Position numbers and translations under genes: made by a program. From Bacillus sp. SORGH_AS_0510 (GTDB taxonomy: Bacteria; Bacillota; Bacilli; Bacillales; Cytobacillaceae): a stretch of 64,000 nucleotides of DNA. Shown here in pieces: positions 49,908 through 58,917 of the stretch (the stretch's first letter is position 1; each line of letters starts with the position of its first letter). A model generated the notes under the pieces. That model was given only the letters and a program-made list of their open reading frames with translations, ran no database searches and was not told the origin of the DNA. The stretch is from NCBI RefSeq assembly GCF_030818775.1, contig NZ_JAUTAU010000001.1, forward strand, positions 3,476,001 through 3,540,000. The letters run 5' to 3'.

Positions 49908-51962
49908 TTAATCTAGCTTTTCTCCTTCTAAAACTCCTGATTCATCCAGCTTTTCTCTCAAATATTTATAATCTGTAGCTGTCCAAAATGCATCCGACTG
50001 AATTAGCGTAGCAGCATCACTCCTGGCTGTTTCAAGGGCTCTGTAATCATGTACCATATCGGCTACTTTAAATTCAGGCACACCGCTTTGTTTTCGACCA
50101 AAGAAGTCACCCGGTCCTCTTAACTCGAGGTCCTTTTCACTAAGGACAAATCCATCAGTCGTTTCAGTCATGATTCTCATTCTCTCTTGACCAACTTCCG
50201 ACTTAGGATTTGCAAGTAAGATACAGTATGATTGTTCACTACCACGCCCCACACGCCCACGAAGCTGATGAAGCTGCGACAATCCAAATCTTTCAGCATC
50301 ATAAATGACCATCATCGTTGCATTCGGAACATTTACACCTACTTCAACTACAGTAGTTGAAACAAGAACCTGTACTTCATTCATGCTAAAAGCCTTCATG
50401 ACTGCATCCTTTTCTTCTGAATTCAAGCGGCCATGCATGAGTCCGACTTTAAAGCGATCCTGAAAATAGTGCTGTAAAGTGGTGTGCACATCAATCGCAT
50501 TTTGAACATCAAGTTTCTCCGATTCCTCAATTAATGGACAGATAACATAGGCTTGATGGCCCTTCCTCAATTCCTTCTCAACAAAAGCGAGAACACGCTC
50601 TAACATTTCAGGTTTTGCCCAATAGGTTTCAATCGCCTTTCTCCCTGCTGGCATTTCATCGATGATAGACACATCCATTTCTCCAAACACCGTGATTGCC
50701 AATGTTCTAGGGATTGGTGTTGCGGTCATAAAGAGTACATCTGGATTTTCCCCTTTTTCCCTTAAGACCCTCCGCTGCTCCACGCCAAATCGATGCTGTT
50801 CATCAGTAATAACAAAACCTAGTTTTCGAAAAATAACCTCATCTTGGATCAACGCGTGTGTACCAATTAATATATCTACTTTTCCTTCAGCTAATTCTTG
50901 AAGGATTTCCCTCCTGCGTTTTCCTTTAATCGAGCTTGTTAAAAGCTCACATCTCACGTTAAACGGTTCTAGCAGCTTTTTTAATGATTCAGCATGCTGT
51001 TCTGCTAAGATTTCGGTTGGTACCATAAGCGCTCCCTGATAACCAGCAGTTACACTTGCATATAACCCAATGGCGGCGACCACTGTTTTTCCCGAGCCAA
51101 CATCTCCCTGTAATAGACGGTTCATACGCAGGGAAGACTTTAATTCGGATAGCACCTCATTTACCACCCGTTTTTGCGCATTTGTTAAAGGAAAAGGGAG
51201 ACTTTCGATAAAATGGTTCACTTTAGCTAAATCAAAGTCCTGTTGGACCCCTGGAGAATGTTCCCTCTCAAATTTCCTCAGCGCCTGCATTTTTAATTGA
51301 AATAATAGGAATTCTTCATACACAAAACGGCGTCTGGCTTGCTTTACGTCTTCAGGACTATTAGGAAAATGCATGACTTTCAATGCTTCCAGCCTACCCA
51401 TAAGACGGTACCTTTTCAAGAAATCAGCAGGCAGAGTTTCTTCAACGTCTCCTCCATATTGCTGGAATGCAAGCTGAATAAATTTCCGCATTCCTTTTGC
51501 CGTTAATTTGCCCCTTAATGAATAAACAGGTTCAAAATCTTTCGTTTTTGCATACGGACCTGGTTGCATCTCATTTGCTGTAATCGTTTGCCGATGTGCA
51601 TCCCATTTTCCCGTGACAGTAATGGTTTCATTCATTATAATTTTATTTTTTAAATAGGGCTGATTAAAAAAAACTACTTTAATTAAGTAAGAGCCAACAA
51701 AAAGGCGAATGGTTAGTTTGGATTTCTTCCTGCCATAATAGACAAGAGAAGGCTCGCTATGAACCTTCCCTTCGACTGTCACTTTCTCATCATGCTGTAC
51801 TTCCGTCAGCTCTTTTAATGAATAATCTTCATAACGATATGGAAAATTCTCCAGTAAATCTTGGATCGTAAGGATCTTCATTTCAGAGAATATCTCAGCA
51901 GTTTCTTCACCAATACCCTTTAAGACTGTTATTGATTGGTTAAGATTTGGATTCACTATCAT
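49908..51962 (-). CDS. recG: ATP-dependent DNA helicase RecG
   Basis: A branch-migrating helicase for replication-fork rescue and recombination. The 684-residue protein has an N-terminal wedge OB-fold (YRYEDYSLKELTEVQHDEKV) and helicase motifs LLQGDVGSGKTVVAAIGLY, DEQHRFGVEQR and FMTATPIPRTLAIT. It also has STTVVEVGVNVPNATMMVIY and LHQLRGRVGRG. Homology begins at ATG 51960-51962, which overlaps the end of sdaAA by 23 nt. The longer frame upstream is only the antiphase reading of sdaAA. No good ribosome-binding site is visible, suggesting coupling to sdaAA. Confidence 0.95.
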   Translation of the reverse strand: MIVNPNLNQSITVLKGIGEETAEIFSEMKILTIQDLLENFPYRYEDYSLKELTEVQHDEKVTVEGKVHSEPSLVYYGRKKSKLTIRLFVGSYLIKVVFFNQPYLKNKIIMNETITVTGKWDAHRQTITANEMQPGPYAKTKDFEPVYSLRGKLTAKGMRKFIQLAFQQYGGDVEETLPADFLKRYRLMGRLEALKVMHFPNSPEDVKQARRRFVYEEFLLFQLKMQALRKFEREHSPGVQQDFDLAKVNHFIESLPFPLTNAQKRVVNEVLSELKSSLRMNRLLQGDVGSGKTVVAAIGLYASVTAGYQGALMVPTEILAEQHAESLKKLLEPFNVRCELLTSSIKGKRRREILQELAEGKVDILIGTHALIQDEVIFRKLGFVITDEQHRFGVEQRRVLREKGENPDVLFMTATPIPRTLAITVFGEMDVSIIDEMPAGRKAIETYWAKPEMLERVLAFVEKELRKGHQAYVICPLIEESEKLDVQNAIDVHTTLQHYFQDRFKVGLMHGRLNSEEKDAVMKAFSMNEVQVLVSTTVVEVGVNVPNATMMVIYDAERFGLSQLHQLRGRVGRGSEQSYCILLANPKSEVGQERMRIMTETTDGFVLSEKDLELRGPGDFFGRKQSGVPEFKVADMVHDYRALETARSDAATLIQSDAFWTATDYKYLREKLDESGVLEGEKLD

Positions 51963-52836
51963 TGAGCGGTATACCGAAAATCTTCGCTTCGAGTCTTCGA
52001 CCTGTCGGTGTAGCCGCCAACCCTCCCTGCGCAGTTTCTTTAAGTCCTGTAGGCATCGACTGACCAATTTTATACATCGCTTCAATAACCTCATCACATG
52101 GAATACGACTTGTAACGCCCGCTAACGCCATATCGGCTGCAACCATCGCATTAGCCGCACCCATTGCATTTCGCTTCACACATGGAACTTCCACAAGCCC
52201 TGCAACAGGATCACAAACTAATCCAAGCATATTTTTAAGCGTGATAGCCATTGCTTCTGCACATTGCTGCGGGGTGCCTCCCGCCATTTCGACAATGGCA
52301 GCCGCAGCCATTCCAGCAGCTGAGCCAACTTCCGCCTGACAGCCTCCTGCCGCACCAGAAATGGAGGCATTATTTGCAACTACAAACCCAAAAGCTCCAG
52401 CCGTAAATAAAAAGGAAACCATTTGTTCACGAGTTGGCTTTAGTTTTTTCTGTACAGCGAATAAGGTACCAGGAACTACTCCAGCAGACCCTGCCGTCGG
52501 TGTAGCACAAATAGTCCCCATGGCAGCATTTACTTCATTCGTTGCTACCGCTTTACTAACTGCATCAAGAATTGTTTCCCCTGAAAGGAAATTTCCCTTT
52601 TCAATATACTTTTGTAAAAGGACCGCATCGCCCCCTGTTAATCCAGAGTGAGATGTGACGCCTTTTATCCCTCTTTCAACTGCCTCTTCCATTACTCGTA
52701 GGTTTCGGTCCATAAAAGCAAGGACTTCTTCTCTGCTACGGCCTGTAACGGAAACTTCTTGCTCAATCATAATCTCAGAGATTTTTTTATTTTGGCTAGT
52801 TGCCAGTTCAACTAGTTCTGCAACATTACGAAACAC
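51940..52836 (-). CDS. sdaAA: L-serine dehydratase, alpha (iron-sulfur) subunit
   Basis: Deaminates serine to pyruvate with a 4Fe-4S cluster. The 298-residue protein has TSHSGLTGGDAVLLQKYIEK, GTICATPTAGSAGVVPGTLF, and cysteines in AAGGCQAEVGSAAG and MLGLVCDPVAGLVEVPCVKR that suit the cluster ligands. It follows sdaAB by 22 nt with GAGGGA-type ribosome-binding purines and overlaps recG by 23 nt. Confidence 0.96.
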   Translation of the reverse strand: MFRNVAELVELATSQNKKISEIMIEQEVSVTGRSREEVLAFMDRNLRVMEEAVERGIKGVTSHSGLTGGDAVLLQKYIEKGNFLSGETILDAVSKAVATNEVNAAMGTICATPTAGSAGVVPGTLFAVQKKLKPTREQMVSFLFTAGAFGFVVANNASISGAAGGCQAEVGSAAGMAAAAIVEMAGGTPQQCAEAMAITLKNMLGLVCDPVAGLVEVPCVKRNAMGAANAMVAADMALAGVTSRIPCDEVIEAMYKIGQSMPTGLKETAQGGLAATPTGRRLEAKIFGIPLNDSESKS

Positions 52837-52858
52837 ATATTTTCCTCCTTCTAGCTGT

Positions 52859-53527
52859 TTAATCTACAATTTTAGTTACTTTTAAAATATTCGGAAGCTG
52901 TTCAAGCTCTAGTAAAATGCTATCATTAATATTTTGATCTACTTCAATGGTCATTAGTGCAAGCTTCCCTTTTTCTTTTCGTGAAACCTCCATATGACCA
53001 ATATTAATTTCATACTTAGCAAGAGTGTTGGAAACAGCCGCAATGGCACCAAAACGGTCATTATGAACTACAAGTATCGCAGGATGGTTCCCTGATAATT
53101 TTAATTCAAAACCGTTAAGCTCTGTAATCTCAATTTTCCCTCCGCCTATCGAAATTCCCACCAACTCAAGTTCTCCATCATGATCACCAATAAAAACCCT
53201 AGCTGTATTTGGATGGTCCGTCACTGCATCTTCTTCAATAAAACGTAATTTCATGCCTTTTTCCTTAGCGATATCGATGGATTTAATAATTCTTTTATCA
53301 TCTGTATCGAAATCTAATAACCCACCAACAATCGCTACATCTGTCCCATGACCCTTATAGGTTTGTGCAAAAGAGCCATAAAATGAAATGTTAGCCCATT
53401 TTGGCTCTCTTCCAAATAAGCTTCTTGCTACACGACCAATTCTTGCTGCTCCTGCGGTATGTGAACTGGATGGACCTATCATTACTGGACCTATAATATC
53501 GAACACACTTCTATATTTCACATGCAT
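52859..53527 (-). CDS. sdaAB: L-serine dehydratase, beta subunit
   Basis: Partner of SdaAA. The 222-residue protein has the SDH beta core (YRSVFDIIGPVMIGPSSSHT, YGSFAQTYKGHGTDVAIVGG) and a C-terminal ACT domain (about 148-220, AILVVHNDRFGAIAAVSNTL) that may sense serine. ATG 53525-53527 is behind GGGAGAGA. It follows the fakA terminator; a weak TTGTTA/TAAATT promoter may lie in the 65-nt gap. Confidence 0.96.
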   Translation of the reverse strand: MHVKYRSVFDIIGPVMIGPSSSHTAGAARIGRVARSLFGREPKWANISFYGSFAQTYKGHGTDVAIVGGLLDFDTDDKRIIKSIDIAKEKGMKLRFIEEDAVTDHPNTARVFIGDHDGELELVGISIGGGKIEITELNGFELKLSGNHPAILVVHNDRFGAIAAVSNTLAKYEINIGHMEVSRKEKGKLALMTIEVDQNINDSILLELEQLPNILKVTKIVD

Positions 53528-53594
53528 TCTCTCCCTTTGCCGTAATCTATCTCTAACTGAATTCTATAATTTAATAAAAGAAACTTTTTATAAC

Positions 53595-53624
53595 AAAAAA
53601 TAGAAGGGTAACCCCTTCTATTTT
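53595..53624 (-). terminator. Intrinsic terminator after fakA
   Basis: The minus-strand stem AAAATAGAAGGGG/CCCTTCTATTTT is followed by TTGTT and lies 9 nt after the fakA stop. Confidence 0.8.
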
Positions 53625-53633
53625 AGCTGTTCC

Positions 53634-55313
53634 TTATTCAATTGAAAAGATAAAAGAATATAATGGCTGACCACCATTATGAACTTCTATTTCAACGTCT
53701 TCATAGTTTTCTTCCACAAATTCTCTAAGACTGGATACTTCTTCCTCCGAAACATCTTCACCATAGATAATGGTTAAAATTTCCGAATCCTCATCTAGCA
53801 TTTGTGAAAGAAGATCTTGTGCAGCATTTATTTTGTTTTTGTTCTTTACAACAATTTTACCTTCTGCAATACCCATGAAATCATTTTTTTCAATTTCTAA
53901 ACCATCAATTTGAGTATCACGGACAGCAAATGTAATTTGTCCTGATTTAACATGTTGCAAGGCATCCATCATTGCTGACTCATTAGCCTTCACATCCGCT
54001 GATGGATTGAACACTAATAGCGCTGATAATCCTTGAGGAACGGTTTTAGATGGAATCACATAAATTTCTTCCTCGGATACATCTGCAGCCTGTTGAGCGG
54101 CCATGATAATATTTTTGTTATTCGGTAAGATGAATACTTTTTTGGCATTTACTTCCTTAACAGCCTTCACGATATCTTCCGTACTTGGGTTCATCGTTTG
54201 ACCGCCTTCAATAACCGCATGAGCACCAATACTTTTAAATAACTCCGCAATTCCAGAACCCATAGAAACAGTAACAATCCCGTATTCTTGAAGTTCCTTT
54301 GAAGCTTTCGGAAGGGTAGTACCTAATGCTGTAGGGGTATCACCAACAATATTCGAATGTTGCTGACGCATGTTTTCAATCTTCATATTAATTAAATTTC
54401 CATACTTTTGACCGTAGGTTAACACTTCACCAGGCTGCTCTGAATGGATATGGACCTTTACCACATCTTCATCTGCTATTACTAATAAAGAATCACCTAG
54501 TTGGCTTAAATCGTTACGGAATCCACCTTCATCAAATGGATGCTTGGACACCTTATCCGCTTCAAATCTAACCATGAATTCTGTACAATAGCCAAACTCA
54601 ATATCTTCTGTATTCATATGGCTCTGAACACTTTTATGATGTTCAGCGTTAACCATTTCATCCATTGAAGGGGTAATAGGTGATTCTGGAAGCTTTTCAC
54701 CTTTTAGAACTGCAAGGAATCCTTCATATACGAATACAAGTCCTTGCCCACCACTATCTACTACACCAACTTCTTTTAATACCGGAAGTAGATCAGGCGT
54801 ACGTTTTAGAGATGCCTTTGCCTCTTTTACCACTTCTTCCATAATTACAACAATATCGTTGGACTTTTGGGCAGTTAGAACACCCTTCTTAGCTGAATCC
54901 TTTGCAACTGTTAGGATTGTTCCTTCTACAGGCTTCATTACCGCTTTATAAGCAGTTTCAACACCTGCATCTAATGCTAGTGCAAAATCATTAGCAGAAA
55001 TCTCAGCTTTACCTTCCACTGCTTTAGAAAAGCCACGGAATAATTGGGAAAGAATGACACCGGAATTTCCTCGTGCCCCCATAAGTAATCCTTTTGATAG
55101 GGACACCCCGACTTTACCAATATGTTCCTGGACATTATTTCTTACTTCTTTTGCCCCGGAGGTCATTGATAAGTTCATATTTGTTCCGGTATCACCGTCG
55201 GGCACAGGAAAAACGTTCAACGCATCAACCATTTTAGCGTTGGCAGCCAAATGATTTGCACCTTGAATTACCATTTCGGCAAAACGTTTTCCATCTAATG
55301 CTGTTATTGACAC
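53634..55313 (-). CDS. fakA: Fatty acid kinase catalytic subunit FakA (YloV)
   Basis: Phosphorylates FakB-bound fatty acids so they can enter phospholipid synthesis. The 559-residue protein has the N-terminal DhaL-like kinase domain with Asp39/Asp41 in VPDGDTGTNMN and RGNSGVILSQLFRGFSKAV. A middle domain with YCTEFMVRFEAD and a C-terminal DegV-like part follow. Start GTG 55311-55313, 8 nt behind GAGGAGG. It follows yloU by 39 nt. Its location near the fapR-plsX operon fits its lipid role. Confidence 0.94.
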   Translation of the reverse strand: MSITALDGKRFAEMVIQGANHLAANAKMVDALNVFPVPDGDTGTNMNLSMTSGAKEVRNNVQEHIGKVGVSLSKGLLMGARGNSGVILSQLFRGFSKAVEGKAEISANDFALALDAGVETAYKAVMKPVEGTILTVAKDSAKKGVLTAQKSNDIVVIMEEVVKEAKASLKRTPDLLPVLKEVGVVDSGGQGLVFVYEGFLAVLKGEKLPESPITPSMDEMVNAEHHKSVQSHMNTEDIEFGYCTEFMVRFEADKVSKHPFDEGGFRNDLSQLGDSLLVIADEDVVKVHIHSEQPGEVLTYGQKYGNLINMKIENMRQQHSNIVGDTPTALGTTLPKASKELQEYGIVTVSMGSGIAELFKSIGAHAVIEGGQTMNPSTEDIVKAVKEVNAKKVFILPNNKNIIMAAQQAADVSEEEIYVIPSKTVPQGLSALLVFNPSADVKANESAMMDALQHVKSGQITFAVRDTQIDGLEIEKNDFMGIAEGKIVVKNKNKINAAQDLLSQMLDEDSEILTIIYGEDVSEEEVSSLREFVEENYEDVEIEVHNGGQPLYSFIFSIE

Positions 55314-55352
55314 AAAATTTTCCTCCTCTACTTGCGGTTCGCAAAACTCACC

Positions 55353-55715
55353 TTATGGATTCGTCACACGAACTCCCTGAACGTAAATATTTACCGAGTC
55401 AACGGCAAGTCCAACTGTCTTATCGAGGGTGTATTTAACCTTTGATTGCACGTTGTGGGCAATTTCGGAAATCTTCGTTCCATAGCTAACAATAATGTAC
55501 ATATCAATATGTAATGCCTCATTTTCCTGGCGTACAATTACGCCCCGAGTAAAGTTTTCTTTTCGTAGTATTTCCGTAATCCCATCTTTAATTTGATTTT
55601 TAGAGGCCATACCGACGATACCATAGCATTCGATAGCTGCTCCTCCGGCAATGGTAGCGATTACTTCGTTTGAAATATCAATTTGTCCGTACTTAGTTTT
55701 TAATTCGATGGACAT
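55353..55715 (-). CDS. yloU: Asp23/Gls24 family protein YloU
   Basis: A 120-residue member of the Asp23 (DUF322) family with ISNEVIATIAGGAAIECYGI, DMYIIVSYGTKISEIAHNVQ and VGLAVDSVNIYVQGV. Members are linked to cell-envelope stress. It is consistently next to fakA. ATG is at 55713-55715. It is divergent from rpmB. A TAAAAT -10 near 55758-55763 is a weak promoter candidate. Confidence 0.92.
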   Translation of the reverse strand: MSIELKTKYGQIDISNEVIATIAGGAAIECYGIVGMASKNQIKDGITEILRKENFTRGVIVRQENEALHIDMYIIVSYGTKISEIAHNVQSKVKYTLDKTVGLAVDSVNIYVQGVRVTNP

Positions 55716-55868
55716 GAATCGTTCCCCCTTTGGAAAAATTGCTCCTTGACTACAGTCATTTTACTATAGTCAATGCAATATTGAAAGTCATACTTGCCTG
55801 TTTAATATAAGAGCATTTAATTAGCAAGTATGTCAAGGTTTTTTTCTTGAAAGGTTTGCACACAACTA

Positions 55869-55897
55869 TTGCATTCAAATGGGTTGTGTGATAAATT
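55869..55897 (+). promoter_or_regulatory. Putative promoter of rpmB
   Basis: -35 TTGCAT (55869-55874), 17-nt spacer, -10 TAAATT (55892-55897) with extended TGA. It gives a leader of about 100 nt. The 291-nt divergent gap 55716-56006 has no other clear feature. Confidence 0.55.
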
Positions 55898-56006
55898 ATT
55901 AAGGTATCTCAAGACTAGAAAATTTGGTTAGTCAATTTTCTATATCCAGATGAGCATCTAAAAGATAGCTGTATAAAGCTTTTGGTAGTTAAGGAGGGAA
56001 ATCATT

Positions 56007-56195
56007 ATGCCACGTAAATGTGTAGTAACTGGAAAGAAAACAACAACTGGTAACGCACGTTCACACGCTATGAACGCTAACAAGCGTACATGGGGTGCTA
56101 ACCTACAAAAAGTACGTATTCTTGTTGATGGAAAGCCTAAGCGTGTTTGGGTTTCTGCAAGAGCGTTAAGAGCTGGTAAAGTAGAACGCGTATAA
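56007..56195 (+). CDS. rpmB: 50S ribosomal protein L28
   Basis: A 62-residue large-subunit protein ([40 protein letters not shown]) and the only plus-strand gene of the window. The start is behind AAGGAGGGAAA. In the zinc-binding form of L28 further CxxC pairs exist; here a single cysteine (Cys5) is seen, so this is the zinc-free type. A strong terminator follows 10 nt after the stop. Confidence 0.97.
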   Translation: MPRKCVVTGKKTTTGNARSHAMNANKRTWGANLQKVRILVDGKPKRVWVSARALRAGKVERV

Positions 56196-56205
56196 TAAAG
56201 GACCA

Positions 56206-56236
56206 GAGCATCCTATATTAGGATGCTCTTTCTTTT
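56206..56236 (+). terminator. Intrinsic terminator after rpmB
   Basis: The stem AGAGCATCCTA/TAGGATGCTCT (56206-56230) is followed by TTCTTTTTG. Confidence 0.85.
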
Positions 56237-56309
56237 TGTCTGTGCCGGAATTATTTTTGAACAAAAAAGCACAAATGCATTCCACTTGTTTATTATCCCC
56301 AATGCAAGA

Positions 56310-56340
56310 AAATAAAAAGCACCCAAACGAATTGGGTGCC
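56310..56340 (-). terminator. Intrinsic terminator after spoVM
   Basis: The minus-strand stem GCACCCAA/TTGGGTGC (56320-56340) is followed by TTTTTATTTTC. It faces the rpmB terminator, so converging transcripts stop on each side. Confidence 0.85.
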
Positions 56341-56390
56341 AAAAAAAGGTATGAATTAGATCGGTATTACACATCTCCATTTATATATTT

Positions 56391-56474
56391 CTATTCATTC
56401 TTTTTAAATGCCCCAATCATCGCTCGGACAAGTCCGCCTAAAAATTTTGGCAGTTTAATCGTATAAAATTTCAT
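56391..56474 (-). CDS. spoVM: Stage V sporulation protein SpoVM
   Basis: A 27-codon gene encoding MKFYTIKLPKFLGGLVRAMI followed by GAFKKNE. This is nearly identical to the 26-residue B. subtilis SpoVM, an amphipathic peptide that senses positive curvature on the forespore and anchors the spore-coat base protein SpoIVA. ATG 56472-56474 is 6 nt behind GAGGAGGG. The position between rpmB and thiN is the same as in B. subtilis. It shows that the organism descends from, and very likely still is, a spore former. Confidence 0.95.
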   Translation of the reverse strand: MKFYTIKLPKFLGGLVRAMIGAFKKNE

Positions 56475-56577
56475 ACTGTCCCTCCTCAAATCTCCCCAGC
56501 TTATTTAATCTAACTTTTTTCGTACGCCCTAACAGTTTATTCTAACGAACGAAATCAGTACCTAATAGTTATGCCTA

Positions 56578-57225
56578 TTAATCGTGACTTCTTATCACTA
56601 TTAATATGCCTTCGGAAAATGAAAAAGTACCATAATCACTAATAAGTTCATTACTAATACATAGTGTAGATCCGAGTGAAATATGCCGTTTTTTCAATGG
56701 GAATTTGAAGCCTTCGAGTGTGAGATCAGTTACATCAAGGGTTAATGGAATAAATGAAATGTATTTTTCACTATGCCTTTTTTCAATGGTATAGTGTCCA
56801 GGTTTCTTTAAAAATATCATGTTATAGCGGTCAATCAAGGTTACATGTACGGAACTTTTTGTTTTCAATGGGTTTAGTAAAAGATGCACATTTGCTAATA
56901 AATGATCCAGCCTCCCACCAGTTGCTCCGAATAGTCTAATCGTATCTGAATTCTGTTCTAATGCCCAATTGAGAGCTAGTTCCATATCAGTTTCGTCTTT
57001 TTCCGGTTTAAATTGCTTAAGTTCCGAAACCTGCTCTTTGATAAATTTCCATTCTTCCTGTGAAACGGAGTCGAAATCACCAAAAGCAATTGTTGGGTGA
57101 ATGTCTCTGTTAAGTAAATGATAAACACCACGGTCTACACCTACCCAAATACTGTTCTCCTCGTTATACTCTGATAAATCAGGAAGAAGTTCCTCGGGAC
57201 CACCAGCAAGAATATTAATGACCAT
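56578..57225 (-). CDS. thiN: Thiamine pyrophosphokinase
   Basis: Converts thiamine to thiamine pyrophosphate with ATP (formerly YloS). The 215-residue protein has the family motifs GGPEELLPDL, VGVDRGVYHLL, IAFGDFDSVS, EKDETDMELAL and FGATGGRLDHLLANVHLL. The C-terminal part carries the thiamine-binding sheet. ATG is at 57223-57225. It follows rpe by 60 nt. Confidence 0.95.
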   Translation of the reverse strand: MVINILAGGPEELLPDLSEYNEENSIWVGVDRGVYHLLNRDIHPTIAFGDFDSVSQEEWKFIKEQVSELKQFKPEKDETDMELALNWALEQNSDTIRLFGATGGRLDHLLANVHLLLNPLKTKSSVHVTLIDRYNMIFLKKPGHYTIEKRHSEKYISFIPLTLDVTDLTLEGFKFPLKKRHISLGSTLCISNELISDYGTFSFSEGILIVIRSHD

Positions 57226-57256
57226 AAACTAAATTCTCTCTCCTTTATTAATACGA

Positions 57257-57281
57257 AAGAGGCTGACTGAGTCAACCTCTT
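57257..57281 (-). terminator. Hairpin between rpe and thiN
   Basis: The minus-strand stem AAGAGGTTGAC/GTCAGCCTCTT (one G-U) lies 4 nt after the rpe stop but is followed only by TCG, so it is at best a weak terminator or a processing or stability element. Confidence 0.4.
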
Positions 57282-57285
57282 CAAT

Positions 57286-57930
57286 TTAACTTCTTAACAT
57301 TGAAATAGCTTGTGCATAATCAGGTTGATTATAGACGGCCGATCCTGCTACTAATACTGTCGCACCTGCTTCGATGCAATCTTTTGCTGTCTCAGGATTA
57401 ACACCGCCATCAATTTCAATTTCAATTTCTGCCCCTTTTTGCTCTGCTAACTCTTTTACTTTTCTAATTTTCGGAAGAACCTCTGGAATAAATTTTTGAC
57501 CACCAAACCCGGGGTTAACCGACATTAATAGGACCATATCAATATCACCTATAATGTGTTGGATAGATTCTACTGGAGTAGCTGGGTTTAACACCACTCC
57601 CGCTTTGATTCCAAACGATTTAATACTTTGAATGGTCCTGTGGAGATGACGACAGGCCTCCACATGAACAGTAATATAGTCAGCCCCCGCTTTAGCAAAC
57701 GCTTCGATATACTGATCAGGATTTTCAATCATAAGATGGACATCAAGCGGCAGTTTAGTAACTGGGCGAATAGCCTCCACAATTAGTGGACCGATAGTAA
57801 TATTTGGTACAAAATGACCATCCATCACATCAATATGAATGTAGTCTGCTCCTCCTTGATCAACAGATTTTACTTCTTCCCCTAACTTAGAAAAGTCGGC
57901 TGAAAGAATGGAGGGTGCGATTTTAACCAT
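57286..57930 (-). CDS. rpe: Ribulose-phosphate 3-epimerase
   Basis: Interconverts ribulose 5-phosphate and xylulose 5-phosphate in the pentose phosphate pathway. The 214-residue TIM barrel shows [17 protein letters not shown], the metal-site [16 protein letters not shown] and [30 protein letters not shown] and [11 protein letters not shown]. It starts 1 nt after the rsgA stop, so translation is coupled. Confidence 0.97.
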   Translation of the reverse strand: MVKIAPSILSADFSKLGEEVKSVDQGGADYIHIDVMDGHFVPNITIGPLIVEAIRPVTKLPLDVHLMIENPDQYIEAFAKAGADYITVHVEACRHLHRTIQSIKSFGIKAGVVLNPATPVESIQHIIGDIDMVLLMSVNPGFGGQKFIPEVLPKIRKVKELAEQKGAEIEIEIDGGVNPETAKDCIEAGATVLVAGSAVYNQPDYAQAISMLRS

Positions 57931-57931
57931 A

Positions 57932-58813
57932 TTAGTACCTCGGCTTTCTATCTTTTATTTCTTGTAGGAAATCAGCATAGTGTTGATACCGGTAGTCTGG
58001 AATTTCCCCTGATTCTACTTCAGACTTTACAGCACATTTGGGCTCAGTTACATGCAAACAGCCTCGAAACTTACAACTTTCACTTGCTCTCTGTATTTCT
58101 GGAAAACAAAATGTTAACTCTTCTGCTTCAATATTGGTAAATTCTAACGAGCTAAATCCTGGTGTATCTGCAATGAGACCATTTCCAACTTGAATCAGCT
58201 CTACGTGTCTTGTAGTATGCTTACCTCTTCCAAGATGGGAGGAAATATCATTTGTTTTCAGTTCAAGATCAGGTCTTAGTACATTTAATAAAGAGGATTT
58301 TCCTACCCCCGATTGCCCAGCAAAAACAGAAATTTTATTTTCCACATGTGGACTTAATAACTCAATTCCCATTTCCGTTTCTGATGAAGTAAGAATGACT
58401 TCGTAGCCTGCCTTCCTGTATTGTTCCGCGTATAACGATATCATCTGTTTTTGGTCTTCATTTGTTAGATCCATTTTGGTAATACAGATAAGCGGCTCGA
58501 TATGATTATACTCTACTAAGACAAGGAATCGGTCCAAAAGTACCGTACTAAAGTCAGGTTCGACGGCAGAAAAAACGAGAATAGCTTGATCTACATTGGC
58601 AATGGGCGGACGTATTAACTCATTTTTTCGCTCTTTAACTTCTAGAATGTATCCTTCTAAATCATTCTCGGCTTGAAAAACAACTTCATCGCCTACGAGA
58701 GGAGTAATTTTGTTTTTTCGAAAGACGCCTCTTCCCCTACATTGAATTAGACTATCATTCTGAAGAACATAATAAAAACCACTTAAAGCTTTGACAATTT
58801 TCCCTTCAGGCAT
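57932..58813 (-). CDS. rsgA: Small-subunit ribosome biogenesis GTPase RsgA
   Basis: A circularly permuted GTPase (YloQ) that checks the 30S decoding centre. The 293-residue protein has an N-terminal OB fold, then NKxD-like TKMD (G4) before [14 protein letters not shown] (G1) and [10 protein letters not shown] (G3). A C-terminal zinc knuckle contributes Cys and His ([14 protein letters not shown]). ATG is at 58811-58813. It lies between prkC and rpe as in B. subtilis. Confidence 0.97.
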   Translation of the reverse strand: MPEGKIVKALSGFYYVLQNDSLIQCRGRGVFRKNKITPLVGDEVVFQAENDLEGYILEVKERKNELIRPPIANVDQAILVFSAVEPDFSTVLLDRFLVLVEYNHIEPLICITKMDLTNEDQKQMISLYAEQYRKAGYEVILTSSETEMGIELLSPHVENKISVFAGQSGVGKSSLLNVLRPDLELKTNDISSHLGRGKHTTRHVELIQVGNGLIADTPGFSSLEFTNIEAEELTFCFPEIQRASESCKFRGCLHVTEPKCAVKSEVESGEIPDYRYQHYADFLQEIKDRKPRY

Positions 58814-58917
58814 AGCTACACTCCTTGCCCCCTAATTCTAAACAAAACGTTTGGCTTCCCTTTAAAATCTGTACGAGCGTACAAGTTTTTATTCAGTTGT
58901 AAAATAAAATGGCAAAT

